This document shows positions 8,248 to 16,867 of a stretch of DNA of 64,000 bases, piece by piece. The notes under the pieces are model-generated. The model was not told the DNA's origin, did no database searches, and saw only the letters and a program-made list of their open reading frames with translations. This stretch comes from Verrucomicrobiota bacterium. Its GTDB lineage: Bacteria > Verrucomicrobiota > Verrucomicrobiia > CAIQCK01. How positions within the stretch are numbered: position 1 is the first letter of the stretch; each line of letters begins with the position of its first letter. Made by a program: the position numbers and the translations under genes. Where the stretch lies: contig JAPLTX010000014.1 of NCBI GenBank assembly GCA_026397915.1, positions 62,001-126,000 of the forward strand, read 5' to 3'.

Positions 8248-9021
8248 CTACCAGATGCAGATCTTGTTGATGTCCGCGTTCCGCGTTCCGAGCCAGAACG
8301 CCTTCAGATATGACCGGTCGAGCCGCATCTTCATGAACGGGTTCAGCGTCGTCCCGATGTCAATGTAGGTGTTCCGGCCGCAATGCTCATAAAGCTGGTG
8401 GATCGCCAGCTTGCTGAACGCCGAGGCCGAGAAGAGGAAGAGATGGCCTTCGATGCGGTTCTCGACGATCCACTGCCTCATGCGTTCGATCAGACCGTAG
8501 TCGTTGACCATCGCGTTGTAGCCGACCCTGAAGTCCTTGACCAGGAACGGAAACAGGGAGAGGTCCGCTTTGTCGTTGCAGACCACCACGGTTTTGTAGC
8601 CGTTGAACAGCGGATACATCTCGCGGATGAACCTTGGGTAGTTTCCGTTCACGAGCAGGTTCGCCCACGTGAAGTTCTCATCGTCGCCGCCGTGAAACTC
8701 CAGTTGCCACCGGAAACTCTCCTCGCCCACGCAGCACCGGCAGCTCAGCCCCTTGAAGTAGTTCTTCGCCTTGAACCTGAACGCATCCACGAGCCTGTCC
8801 CGGTGGAACGAGTGCTCCTTGGGGCTGAAGTGTTTGAAGTCTTCCTGCTTGTATAAGCCTTTCGTCACCTTCTCGCCGACTTTGACCTGCTGCGCGTCCA
8901 AGATAAGCTCTTTGTTCTGCAGGATGAACAGTTCGCCATCCGAGAACCTGTTGAATGCAAAAGGCTCCCGGTTCTTGAGCAAACCGACCAGCTTGTAGAA
9001 GTCGCCCTCGAAGCTCTTCAT
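8248..9021 (-). CDS. GT-D fold (DUF1792-like) glycosyltransferase
   Basis: 257 aa from the ATG at 9021, which overlaps the previous stop by 4 bases; an open extension of 17 codons exists upstream but would run into the preceding gene. The motif FAFNRFSDGELFIL near residues 20-33 resembles the R-F-x-D-G-E motif of GT-D glycosyltransferases (DUF1792 type), where the Asp and Glu coordinate metal and sugar nucleotide. Later segments (VVVCNDKADLSLFPF, FLFSASAFSKLAIHQLYE, NTYIDIGTTLNP) fit the same family. No signal peptide or membrane segment. Its position within the operon supports a role in glycan assembly; sugar unknown. Confidence 0.65.
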   Translation of the reverse strand: MKSFEGDFYKLVGLLKNREPFAFNRFSDGELFILQNKELILDAQQVKVGEKVTKGLYKQEDFKHFSPKEHSFHRDRLVDAFRFKAKNYFKGLSCRCCVGEESFRWQLEFHGGDDENFTWANLLVNGNYPRFIREMYPLFNGYKTVVVCNDKADLSLFPFLVKDFRVGYNAMVNDYGLIERMRQWIVENRIEGHLFLFSASAFSKLAIHQLYEHCGRNTYIDIGTTLNPFMKMRLDRSYLKAFWLGTRNADINKICIW

Positions 9022-9929
9022 GGGCGTCCTCCCGCGCCTTGGTTTCGCGGCAAGCCCAACGCCTCGACCCAAGCGCCGAGAATCCGGTCGTTGCTCACGG
9101 GTTGCGCCCCGGATGAATCCGGCCCGTGAAACCGCGTGCCGGTCAGGCTCGACTCAAGCCTCACCGTGCTCCACGGCTTGCTGGCGGAGCAATAGACATC
9201 CGACACGGAATCATAAAGCTTCTGTTTGTCGTCAACGAACCCCGCGAACTTCACCTTCCCCGGATACTGCTCCGCGACGGGCCTGACGTCGTTGTAATAG
9301 TAAATCGGGTCGGCCAAGTGACCGTAAATGATCACGGTCTCCATCCCATCCTCGAACGCCTGCTTGATGGATAATTCGAGCTGGTTCTCGCGCCGGATGG
9401 CGCCAACGACGCCAGCAACCTTGGCGGGTTTGCTCCCGGACTTCGCCAAGTCGTCCACAAGGTTTGGGCAAACGAAGACAGGAAGTTTCGCCTTGCGGGA
9501 AATCTGTTGCGCATCGCTGAGACAGTGAATCTTGTGGAACAGGGAGAGATTTGTCTGTCGCGCGGAGCAACCGTCTCCCTGGCAGGTCAGAACGAGCGTG
9601 AAATCCTCCGGCTTTTGCGCGCTGGCGAAACAGCGGCGCGCCGTTCTTCCGAGGACATCCTGCCAGCGGCTGCTCCGGCTCGCCTCGATGGTCGCCGTCA
9701 CGTCCAGCAAGTCCTGGGCGGAATGCAGGCCGATGTCATGCACGATGACCACATCCCCCTTCTCAGGGCGAAAATCCGCGAGCGTTCCGGACTTGCACTT
9801 GTCCAGATGCCAGTGGTCGGGGCCGAACAACCTGCACTCGTATCCGCCGGCATTCAGGCGAGTGCACAAGCTCACCAGCGCAACGGTGGAACCGACGGGA
9901 ACGCTGGAGCCTGAAACAATCTTGATCAT
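9018..9929 (-). CDS. Glycosyltransferase-like protein, divergent GT4 type
   Basis: 303 aa. The N-terminal SSVPVGSTVALVSLCTRLNAGGYECRLFGP resembles the acceptor domain of GT4 transferases, and the second half carries VAGVVGAIRRENQLELSIKQAFEDG and KFAGFVDDKQKLYDSVSDVYCSAS, the donor-side Rossmann strand and the equivalent of the E-x7-E region. The canonical E-x7-E is not clear, so catalysis is not guaranteed. Coupled to the next gene by ATGA overlap. Calling it a glycosyltransferase rests on fold motifs and context. Confidence 0.65.
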   Translation of the reverse strand: MIKIVSGSSVPVGSTVALVSLCTRLNAGGYECRLFGPDHWHLDKCKSGTLADFRPEKGDVVIVHDIGLHSAQDLLDVTATIEASRSSRWQDVLGRTARRCFASAQKPEDFTLVLTCQGDGCSARQTNLSLFHKIHCLSDAQQISRKAKLPVFVCPNLVDDLAKSGSKPAKVAGVVGAIRRENQLELSIKQAFEDGMETVIIYGHLADPIYYYNDVRPVAEQYPGKVKFAGFVDDKQKLYDSVSDVYCSASKPWSTVRLESSLTGTRFHGPDSSGAQPVSNDRILGAWVEALGLPRNQGAGGRP

Positions 9930-9941
9930 ACGCGCCGTCTA

Positions 9942-10787
9942 TCAGGAGTCGTGCAGGAAGATCAGATTCGCGAAGCAGTTGGGATCCGACAGCCTCGATT
10001 CGTCGAAAGGAAGCAGCTTCTTCCTGCGAAGCTCGTAGGTGCGGTAGTCGTATCGGCGGAGAAGGTCATGCAGTTCGGAGAGCTTCCAGCCTGCCTGCGT
10101 AGCAACCGCGGCGTTGAACTCCACCAGAAGCAGCGGGCGGCTCTCGCGCAGAATTTGCTCCGCCCCCTGGAAGGCGCGCAGTTCGCTGCCTTCGATGTCC
10201 ATCTTGATGACGTCAACCTTGCCGATCTTCCTGTCCTTGGCGAACTGGTCCAGCGTGATCGTGGTCACCGTTTCGTGACCCGTCCCGAAATCGTGGAACT
10301 GGGTGTGAGCGCCGGTCGCATAAGGTGAGGTGAAAAGGGAAATCTCCTGCCCGCACGAATCCGAAATGGCCTTGTTGACGATCTCGACATTGGAGAGGCC
10401 GGTGTGCTCGATGAATCCGTTGAGTATCCGGCAATTCGACGGAGACGCTTCGAAGCTGTAGATCTGCCGGGCGCTCTTGGCGAGCGACAACGTGTAGCTC
10501 CCGACGTTAGCGCCCACGTCAAACAGGACCTTGTTCTTCACGCGCGGGCAGAGGAAATCCACCAGCCTGTGCTCATAGGCCCCGTCCATGAACATCCAAT
10601 ACTGGACGTAGTCCCCCAAATTCAGCGGCACGCGAACACGGGAATGTCTGATTCTCCCATACAGTGTCAGATTCGAATCCTTCACTCGCTGAAAGAACTC
10701 ATAGCGGCGACGGTAGCGGCCGAAAGGGTTCGGAGCGAACCGAAGGATTTGGGCCACCAGGCAATCATAAAAGCGTTTGGAGTTCAT
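9942..10787 (-). CDS. FkbM family methyltransferase
   Basis: 281 aa from the ATG at 10787, which overlaps the wecB stop by 4 bases; an upstream extension of 74 codons is antisense-like and was discarded. FkbM-type O-methyltransferase: VLFDVGANVGSYTLSLAK (motif I), YSFEASPSNCRIL (motif II), and VDVIKMDIEGSELRAFQGAEQIL, the FkbM hallmark, then PLLLVEFN. In glycan clusters these enzymes O-methylate sugars. Acceptor unknown. Confidence 0.9.
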   Translation of the reverse strand: MNSKRFYDCLVAQILRFAPNPFGRYRRRYEFFQRVKDSNLTLYGRIRHSRVRVPLNLGDYVQYWMFMDGAYEHRLVDFLCPRVKNKVLFDVGANVGSYTLSLAKSARQIYSFEASPSNCRILNGFIEHTGLSNVEIVNKAISDSCGQEISLFTSPYATGAHTQFHDFGTGHETVTTITLDQFAKDRKIGKVDVIKMDIEGSELRAFQGAEQILRESRPLLLVEFNAAVATQAGWKLSELHDLLRRYDYRTYELRRKKLLPFDESRLSDPNCFANLIFLHDS

Positions 10788-11845
10788 CTTGAAGGCGTCG
10801 CGTCTCCTCCCGCCAGGATGCGGACGATCCGCTCCGAAGCGCGGCCGTCGCCGAAGGGCGATGCCGCGGCTTTCGTGGGCGGCGTCTTGGCCCACTCGAT
10901 GTTGGCGAGGATTTTCGCGCCCACGAGACGGCCGAGGCCCACGTCGAGGATTTCCGGCCGCTCCGTCGTCTCGCGGACGATGAGGACCTTCTTGTTGAAG
11001 CAGGAGCATTCCTCCTGCAACCCGCCGCTGTCGGTGATGACGAACGCGGAGGCGGCGACCATCCGCAGCATGTCGAGGTAACCGACCGGCTTGATGACTT
11101 GGATGTTGGATGCGGTGAGTCGCTCCCGGTGCTTGCGCACGTTGGGATTGGGATGGATGGGCAGGGTCAAGCGAAGGTCAGGATGCTTGAGAGCCACTTG
11201 GTTCAACTCATCGAAGAGCTGGTCCATGATCTCGTGGTTCTCCCGCCGATGGAGTGTGATCAAAACCTCGTGGGAATCGGCAGCGGTCGGGATGTGATGC
11301 TCTTCCTTGATGATGGCTACCGCGTCCACGATGGTATTGCCGACGAGATGGATGTTCTTCGCCCCCGCCCGTTCGAGGTGCTGCTGGGCGGTGGGCGTGG
11401 GCGCGAAGTTGACCGCCGCAATCTGGCCGATGACCGAGCGGTTGGCCTCCTCCGGGTAAGGGTTCTCCAAGTCGAACGTCCGCAGCCCCGCCTCGACATG
11501 CGCCACGCGGACCTTGTTGTAGAACGCCACCTGCGCGAGCGCACACGCGGTGGTGGTATCACCCTGCACGACGACGTAGCTGAACCGGTGGTGCGCGAAC
11601 AATTCCTCGGCGGCGGAGCAAATCTTGATGAAGCTGTTGGCCAGCGTGTTGTGCTTGTGCTCCCCGGCGAAGTGGCGCGCGAACGTATAGTCGGGCGCCG
11701 GCACCAAGTCCTTCACGTCCTCGTAGAGGTCCGTCTGCTGGCCGGTGAAGAGCGTCTTGTAGCGGACGTCTTGCCGCTGAAGCTCCCGGACGACGGGGAA
11801 GAGCTTGATGATTTCGGGCCGCGTTCCGTAGGCAACGAGAATCAT
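10784..11845 (-). CDS. wecB: UDP-N-acetylglucosamine 2-epimerase, non-hydrolysing (WecB)
   Basis: 353 aa; family length about 350-380. It interconverts UDP-GlcNAc and UDP-ManNAc in the cytoplasm. Motifs: AYGTRPEIIKLFPVV at the N-terminus, VQGDTTTACA, RVAHVEAGLRTFD..YPEEANR, LVGNTIVD, ITLHRRENHE and the C-terminal ITDSGGLQEECSCFNKKVLIVRETTERPE. All the usual active-site segments are present. It sits inside the minus-strand operon with 4-base overlaps on both sides. No WecC dehydrogenase is seen, so ManNAc rather than ManNAcA may be the product used here. Confidence 0.93.
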   Translation of the reverse strand: MILVAYGTRPEIIKLFPVVRELQRQDVRYKTLFTGQQTDLYEDVKDLVPAPDYTFARHFAGEHKHNTLANSFIKICSAAEELFAHHRFSYVVVQGDTTTACALAQVAFYNKVRVAHVEAGLRTFDLENPYPEEANRSVIGQIAAVNFAPTPTAQQHLERAGAKNIHLVGNTIVDAVAIIKEEHHIPTAADSHEVLITLHRRENHEIMDQLFDELNQVALKHPDLRLTLPIHPNPNVRKHRERLTASNIQVIKPVGYLDMLRMVAASAFVITDSGGLQEECSCFNKKVLIVRETTERPEILDVGLGRLVGAKILANIEWAKTPPTKAAASPFGDGRASERIVRILAGGDATPSR

Positions 11846-12585
11846 AAGAGCATCAACCGAAAACCGTTTTCGACCTCATATCTCAAGACCCGCGCGTAGT
11901 CCTTGGAGCGGTCCTTGTTGCTGCTGATGGCGACGCGGTCCACGCCCAACTCGCCTTTCACCGATCCCCAGAGCGACTTGTCGCTCTTCGGGTGCGGCGG
12001 ACAAGCGAGGCGTATCCCATGACGCTGGAGCATCGCACCGAAGTGGATGTCCTCGCCGAACGACCGGATGACCGGCTCCGTATCCCAGAAGTAGCGCGCC
12101 CATTCCCGCCGGAAGAACCAACTGTGCCCCACAAGGTCCACGAACTCGATCTTCTCGTTGCAGCCGTCCCAGCCCATGCGCGGCACTTCCGTCTTGGGTT
12201 CTGTCTTGGAGAGAAACCGCAGGCCGATGGTGCCGCACATCGCCTTCTCCGAGTCCACGTATTTCAGGCAGTTCTCGAACCACCGCTCGCCCGGCATCGT
12301 GTCGTCGTCAAAAATGCACACGTAGTCCCCTTCCATGACGGACGCCATGGCAAACCGGGGAATGATGCCGAAGTTATGGTCGCACACAATTTTCTTAACC
12401 TTGCCCGCGTTCCGGAAATCGAGCAACTGTTTCTTCTCGAAGAGACCCAACGCCTTCGGCGGCTGGTTATACCAGAGCACAACGTCGTGAGGCGGAACCG
12501 TCTGCCGCAGCATCCGGTCCACCTGCTCTTCGAGGTGCTGGGGCCGCTGCCACGCCGTGAGAATCACCGATATCTTTGGAGTCAT
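11842..12585 (-). CDS. Glycosyltransferase family 2 protein
   Basis: 247 aa from the ATG at 12585, which shares one base with the previous stop (TGATG). GT-A fold GT2: KISVILTAWQRPQHLEEQVDRML at the N-terminus, the nucleotide-metal motif FDDDTMPG (DxD, about residues 94-101) after GDYVCI, and a later acceptor region SFGEDIHFGAMLQRHG with the ED pair. No membrane segment. Part of the translationally coupled glycan operon. Donor and acceptor sugars cannot be read. Confidence 0.85.
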   Translation of the reverse strand: MTPKISVILTAWQRPQHLEEQVDRMLRQTVPPHDVVLWYNQPPKALGLFEKKQLLDFRNAGKVKKIVCDHNFGIIPRFAMASVMEGDYVCIFDDDTMPGERWFENCLKYVDSEKAMCGTIGLRFLSKTEPKTEVPRMGWDGCNEKIEFVDLVGHSWFFRREWARYFWDTEPVIRSFGEDIHFGAMLQRHGIRLACPPHPKSDKSLWGSVKGELGVDRVAISSNKDRSKDYARVLRYEVENGFRLMLL

Positions 12586-13754
12586 CAGAGGACCGCCTTT
12601 GTTTGGAGTTTCGATTCGTAAGCCACGGCCAACTCCGCCACCCGCCGTTCCCAATCATGCCCGGCCGCGCTCCGCGATGCCGCGGAGCTCATGGAACGTT
12701 GTCGCTCGCTGTCGAGCAGACGGACAATCCGGTCGGCGGCGGCATCCGCGTCGCGGCCGTCGGGAAGAACGAAGCCGTTGACGCCTTCCTCGACCACGTC
12801 CTTGGCGCCTACATTGGGACCGACGACAACCGGCAAACCCGCCGCCATCGCTTCCAGCACCACCATCCCAAATGTGTCAAAGCCTGAGAGCATGGCGAAC
12901 ATGTCCGCAGCGCGATAGTAACGCTCAATCCCGCAGGTCTGTGTCCCCGCGAAAACCACCGCATCGCCGATCCCGTGCGACCGTGCGACGCCGCGGTATT
13001 TCTCCTCGTCACCGCGTCCCACGACCAGCAGCCGGATTTCCGCCGCCGGCCGCTGCGCTCGCGCCTTCGCCACCGCTGCGATGATGGTGTCCAGCCCTTT
13101 GAGTTCGAAATTCATGCCGACAAAGAGAACGAGGAAATCAGACGCGCCGATTCCATGACGTCCGCGGATTTCGGTGCGGCACTCCTCGCGGTCGAGGCCT
13201 GCGAATCGCGCCGCGTCCACGCCGGGATGCATCACCTGCCATCGCCCCGGCAGGGGCGAATACTCCTGCCGAAACGTTTCCATCGCGATGGACGACGTTG
13301 GAAAGAAGAGCGACGACCCGCCCGTCGCCAACATCCGCCTTTCGACGGCACACATCGCCCGGTCGAAGATGCTCGGCCGCTTCCGCCTCACATCGCGGAC
13401 CCACGCGGCGTGGGGCGTGCAGTGCAGCGAGACCAAGTCCGCCCCGAACACGCGGTCATGCGCGTGGACGAGGTCGAACCGTTCCCTCGCCACCAACCGG
13501 CGGGCAAACCACGCGAAGCTCAGCGGACGCAGGAAGCGCGGGAAGCGAATGATCGGCACCTTGTGGAAGACTACACGCGATCCCTCGGCGCTTTTCCATT
13601 GGTTGGCGAACACATGAAACTCGTAAGGCGTCCTCGCCGCCAGCCGTTCCGTCACCTGAAAGGCAAACTGCTCGGCGCCGCCGACAAGGCCGTATTTCGG
13701 CACAATGACGGCGACGCGTCGAATGTTCGAAGTTGCCTCGCAGTTGGTGTTCAT
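12585..13754 (-). CDS. Glycosyltransferase family 4 protein (WaaG-like)
   Basis: 389 aa. GT-B fold retaining glycosyltransferase: VAVIVPKYGLVGGAEQFAFQ at the N-terminus resembles the LPS glucosyltransferase WaaG, followed by DLVHAHDRVFGADLVSLHC, FVGMNFELKGLDTIIAAVA (donor domain start) and the conserved E-x7-E region in FGMVVLEAMAAGLPVVV. First gene of the minus-strand operon (13754 down to 7331). It starts divergently from the GT2 gene at 13879, with 124 bp between them that presumably hold both promoters, though I see no clear boxes there. Confidence 0.9.
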   Translation of the reverse strand: MNTNCEATSNIRRVAVIVPKYGLVGGAEQFAFQVTERLAARTPYEFHVFANQWKSAEGSRVVFHKVPIIRFPRFLRPLSFAWFARRLVARERFDLVHAHDRVFGADLVSLHCTPHAAWVRDVRRKRPSIFDRAMCAVERRMLATGGSSLFFPTSSIAMETFRQEYSPLPGRWQVMHPGVDAARFAGLDREECRTEIRGRHGIGASDFLVLFVGMNFELKGLDTIIAAVAKARAQRPAAEIRLLVVGRGDEEKYRGVARSHGIGDAVVFAGTQTCGIERYYRAADMFAMLSGFDTFGMVVLEAMAAGLPVVVGPNVGAKDVVEEGVNGFVLPDGRDADAAADRIVRLLDSERQRSMSSAASRSAAGHDWERRVAELAVAYESKLQTKAVL

Positions 13755-13878
13755 GACATGGCGAAACCTCCAGCTAACTACTCGAATTGCCCGCCAACAT
13801 CAACACCTAGAAGGGGTTTTGGATTGTTTCGCCACCGGCGCTGACGTAGCCTCCGTGGCGTCTTCAGGTTCTCAGGCA

Positions 13879-14706
13879 ATGAGCAAGCTACCCATTACAG
13901 TGGCCATGATTTCCGGCGCGGAAGCCAGGCGCATCAGCCGCGCCTTGGAGAGCGTCTCGGCTTGGGCCGGCGAAATCGTCGTCGTCCTCAACACCGACGT
14001 GGCCGATGGCACCGAGGAGATTGCCGCCAAGTTCGGAGCGAAGGTCTTCCGCGAGCCGTGGAAGGGCCATGTCGCCCAGAAAAACTCCGCCGCCGCGAAG
14101 GCCGCCCAGCCGTGGGTGCTCGGCCTCGACGCCGACGAGGTGGTTTCTCCCGAACTCCAGCGCGACATCGCGAGCCTGCTCGAACGCGCCGGCGAGGCGG
14201 AGCGGTGCGCGGCTTACAGTTTCCCACGCTGCACGTTCTATCTGGGGCGATGGATCCGCCACGGCGACTGGTATCCCGATCTCCAGACGCGGCTCTGGCA
14301 GCGCGGGCGCGCGCAGTGGCAAGGCGTGGACCCGCACGACAAGCTCGTCCCCGACGGCCCCGTCGGCCGCCTGCGCGGCGAGCTGCTGCACTACAGCATG
14401 GAAAGCCTCGACCGCCAGCTCTCCAAAATCAGCGCCTACGGTGACTACTTCGCCCAACACTGCGTGGCGCGCGGCTACACGCCCGGCGCGCTCGATTTCG
14501 CGGTGCGCCCGCTCTGGCGCTTCCTGCGCTGCTACTTTCTGCGGCTCGGTTTCCTCGATGGCTGGGTCGGGTTCTACCTCGCGTGGCAGACCGCCTTCGC
14601 CTGCCTGACCCGCTACGCCAAAGCCCGCGAAGCCCTGATGCCAGCCGCTTCCTCCCCATGCTCGACCTCTCCGTCATCATCGTCACCCGAAACACCTGCT
14701 CGCTGA
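13879..14706 (+). CDS. Glycosyltransferase family 2, WaaE/KdtX-like
   Basis: 275 aa from the ATG at 13879. GT2 transferase of the type that adds glucose to LPS-core heptose: ITVAMISGAEARRISRALESVSAWAGEIVVV, LGLDADEVVSPEL (DxDE metal motif), FPRCTFYLGRWIRHGDWYPD and RLWQRG are characteristic of WaaE-like proteins. The C-terminal part has a hydrophobic re-entrant segment (FLRLGFLDGWVGFYLAWQTAFACL). Its 3' end overlaps the next GT2 gene by 49 bp in another frame, so the last ~15 residues (Ser/Pro-rich) are probably non-conserved. Confidence 0.88.
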   Translation: MSKLPITVAMISGAEARRISRALESVSAWAGEIVVVLNTDVADGTEEIAAKFGAKVFREPWKGHVAQKNSAAAKAAQPWVLGLDADEVVSPELQRDIASLLERAGEAERCAAYSFPRCTFYLGRWIRHGDWYPDLQTRLWQRGRAQWQGVDPHDKLVPDGPVGRLRGELLHYSMESLDRQLSKISAYGDYFAQHCVARGYTPGALDFAVRPLWRFLRCYFLRLGFLDGWVGFYLAWQTAFACLTRYAKAREALMPAASSPCSTSPSSSSPETPAR

Positions 14707-15599
14707 CCTGCGCGGCCATCCAGTCTGTCCTCGATGCCCGCGACGATCTGAGCAAGGAAGTCCTCCTCGTGGACAACGGCTCCACCGACGGCACGCTCGC
14801 CACCGTGGCCGACGAGTTTCCGTCCGCCATCGCCATCCGTTCCGAGAACAACCTCGGCTTCGCCCGCGCCAACAACCTCGCCGCGAGCAAGGCCCAAGGC
14901 CGCTTCCTGCTCCTGCTCAACTCCGACGCCGAGGTCAAACCGGATGCGCTCGGCACCGCCGTCGACTGGATGCGCGAGCATCCTGACTGCGGCGTGGCGG
15001 GCGCGCAGTTGGTCAACCCCGACGGCTCGCTGCAAAACTCCATCGCCAACTTCCCGACCCTCGCCACCGAGTTGCTGAACAAATCGCTCCTGCGCCGTCT
15101 GTTTCCCCACCGCTACCCTGGCAAGGAACAACGCTTCACCGACCCCGTCGAGGTCGAGACCATCGTCGGCGCCTTCATGCTCATCCGGCGCGAGACCTGG
15201 GACGCGCTGGGCGGGCTGGACGAGCGTTACTTCTTCTTCCTCGAAGAAACCGACTTCTGTCTCCACGCCCGCCGGCGCGGCTGGCGCGTCATGCACCTCC
15301 CAGACATCCGCGTCGCCCACGGCCAGGGCCGCAGCGCGCGGCAAGTGCGGCCGGAGGCGCGCATCGAGTATTGGCGCTCGCGCTACCTTTACTTCGCCAA
15401 GAACTACGGCTTGGGCGCACGCCTGCTGCTGGCGTTAGGGCTGGCCTTGAGATTGTTGGTGGATTGGCTGGCCAGCGGGTTGATGGTGGTTTTCACGTTC
15501 GGCAGAAGCGAGTCATGGAGCGACCGGCTGCGGGTTTACTCGACGCTCGTCCGCTGGCATTTGCGCGGGAAACCACAAGACATGGGGCTGCCTCGATGA
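14658..15599 (+). CDS. Glycosyltransferase family 2, rhamnosyltransferase-like (WbbL type)
   Basis: 313 aa from the ATG at 14658, chosen because the protein then begins MLDLSVIIVTRNT, the usual GT2 opening. Further motifs: VLLVDNGSTDGTL, NLGFARANNLAASKAQGRFLLLLNSDAEV (DxD), VGAFMLIRRETWDALGGLDERYFFFLEETDFCLHARRRG, all typical of WbbL-like rhamnosyltransferases. A C-terminal hydrophobic segment (LLLALGLALRLLVDWLASGLMVVF) may anchor it in the membrane. Overlaps the upstream GT2 gene by 49 bp. Sugar specificity is inferred only from family resemblance. Confidence 0.9.
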   Translation: MLDLSVIIVTRNTCSLTCAAIQSVLDARDDLSKEVLLVDNGSTDGTLATVADEFPSAIAIRSENNLGFARANNLAASKAQGRFLLLLNSDAEVKPDALGTAVDWMREHPDCGVAGAQLVNPDGSLQNSIANFPTLATELLNKSLLRRLFPHRYPGKEQRFTDPVEVETIVGAFMLIRRETWDALGGLDERYFFFLEETDFCLHARRRGWRVMHLPDIRVAHGQGRSARQVRPEARIEYWRSRYLYFAKNYGLGARLLLALGLALRLLVDWLASGLMVVFTFGRSESWSDRLRVYSTLVRWHLRGKPQDMGLPR

Positions 15600-15655
15600 C
15601 GTGTTCCGGGGTGTTTTCCCTGTTGGCCCGGTGGGGCGTGTGGTAAGAGAACAGC

Positions 15656-16867
15656 ATGGTCGAGTTTCTGCGGCGATACAAAACGGTGTTGTTGCTGGTG
15701 GTGATCGCGGCGGCGTATTACCCGCGGTTTGCCCACCAGCCGGACGGGATGACGCTGTATCCGCTCGGGGCGGCGGCGCTGCTGCACGGGCAGGTGCTGG
15801 AGGCGGCGGCACCGGGGTTCGCGTATCCGCCGCTTTTCGCGCTGATGGCGATCCCGTTCGTGCCGATGCCGATGTGGCTGCGGAATGTGGTCTGGTATGC
15901 GGTGCTGGTGGGGGCGACGTGGCTCAGTTACCGATTGTGCGAGCGGCTGACGGTGGGAAGTTTTCCAGAACTGTCGCAGGGAAGGAGGCTGGTCTGGTTG
16001 CGGGTGCTGGCGGTGGTGTTGAGCCTGAAGTTCGTCCTAGCGGTGCTGGAGAACCAGGCCTACGACGTGATCGTGTTCCTGTGCGTGCTGGGCGGGCTGT
16101 GGGGGATGCAGGCCGGGAGGAACATGCGCGCGGCGGCCGGCTTCGCGCTGGCGGCGGCCCTGAAGGCGACGCCGCTGCTGTTCCTGCCGTATCTGCTGCT
16201 GCGGCGGCGGGTGAAACTCTTCCTGCTGTGTGTGGTGTTTTATGCGGGCTTCTCGTTCCTGCCGGATGTGTTTTTCACGCCGCAGGGCGCGCCGCACGGT
16301 TACTTCGTCACGTGGGTGCGCGACCTGGCGATGGGATCGGTGCGCAACAAGCCGGTGGAGGCGCAGACGCGGCATTGGGAGCAGGCCAACCTGCTAAACC
16401 AGTCGCTGCGCGGGATGGTGTATGAGTTCGCGCACGAGACTAGCGGCGCGATGTCGCGGCGGAACGTGTTGGTGGCCGTCTATCTCGGTTTCGGGCTGAT
16501 TGTTTTCGTGCTGCTGCTGCGGTCGGCGCGGACGCCGCACGCGCTGCTGCTGGACGGGTCGCTGGTGCTGATCAGCATGCTCATGCTTTCGCCGCAGAGC
16601 AGCAAGTCCGGTTTCATAGCGCTGATGCTGCCCTACATGGCCCTCTCCGCCTGCGTGCTGGCGGAGCCACGCGGGCGATGGATTGGCGGGGGCGTTCTGG
16701 CGGCGAGTTTTGCGCTGACCACGCTCACGTCGAAGGGCGTGATCGGCAAACGCCTCGCGGAAATCTGCCTGACATCGGGCTGCGTCACGCTGGGGACGTT
16801 GGTGCTGCTGGTGTTCATCGGCTACCTCGTCCTGAGGCACGCGCGGCGGGATCAAGCCGTTCCCTGA
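15656..16867 (+). CDS. Integral membrane glycosyltransferase, GT87 type (DUF2029)
   Basis: 403 aa with about ten hydrophobic segments, fitting GT-C polyprenyl-phosphate-sugar-dependent transferases of family GT87. Supporting features: the hydrophilic loop after TM1 (PDGMTLYPLGAAALLHG), FAYPPLFALMAIPF, ALKATPLLFLPYLLLRRR (LKxxP motif) and the extracytoplasmic NLLNQSLRGM. It would add a sugar on the outer face of the inner membrane. The stop overlaps by 16 bp the convergent methyltransferase gene. Donor unknown. Confidence 0.83.
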   Translation: MVEFLRRYKTVLLLVVIAAAYYPRFAHQPDGMTLYPLGAAALLHGQVLEAAAPGFAYPPLFALMAIPFVPMPMWLRNVVWYAVLVGATWLSYRLCERLTVGSFPELSQGRRLVWLRVLAVVLSLKFVLAVLENQAYDVIVFLCVLGGLWGMQAGRNMRAAAGFALAAALKATPLLFLPYLLLRRRVKLFLLCVVFYAGFSFLPDVFFTPQGAPHGYFVTWVRDLAMGSVRNKPVEAQTRHWEQANLLNQSLRGMVYEFAHETSGAMSRRNVLVAVYLGFGLIVFVLLLRSARTPHALLLDGSLVLISMLMLSPQSSKSGFIALMLPYMALSACVLAEPRGRWIGGGVLAASFALTTLTSKGVIGKRLAEICLTSGCVTLGTLVLLVFIGYLVLRHARRDQAVP

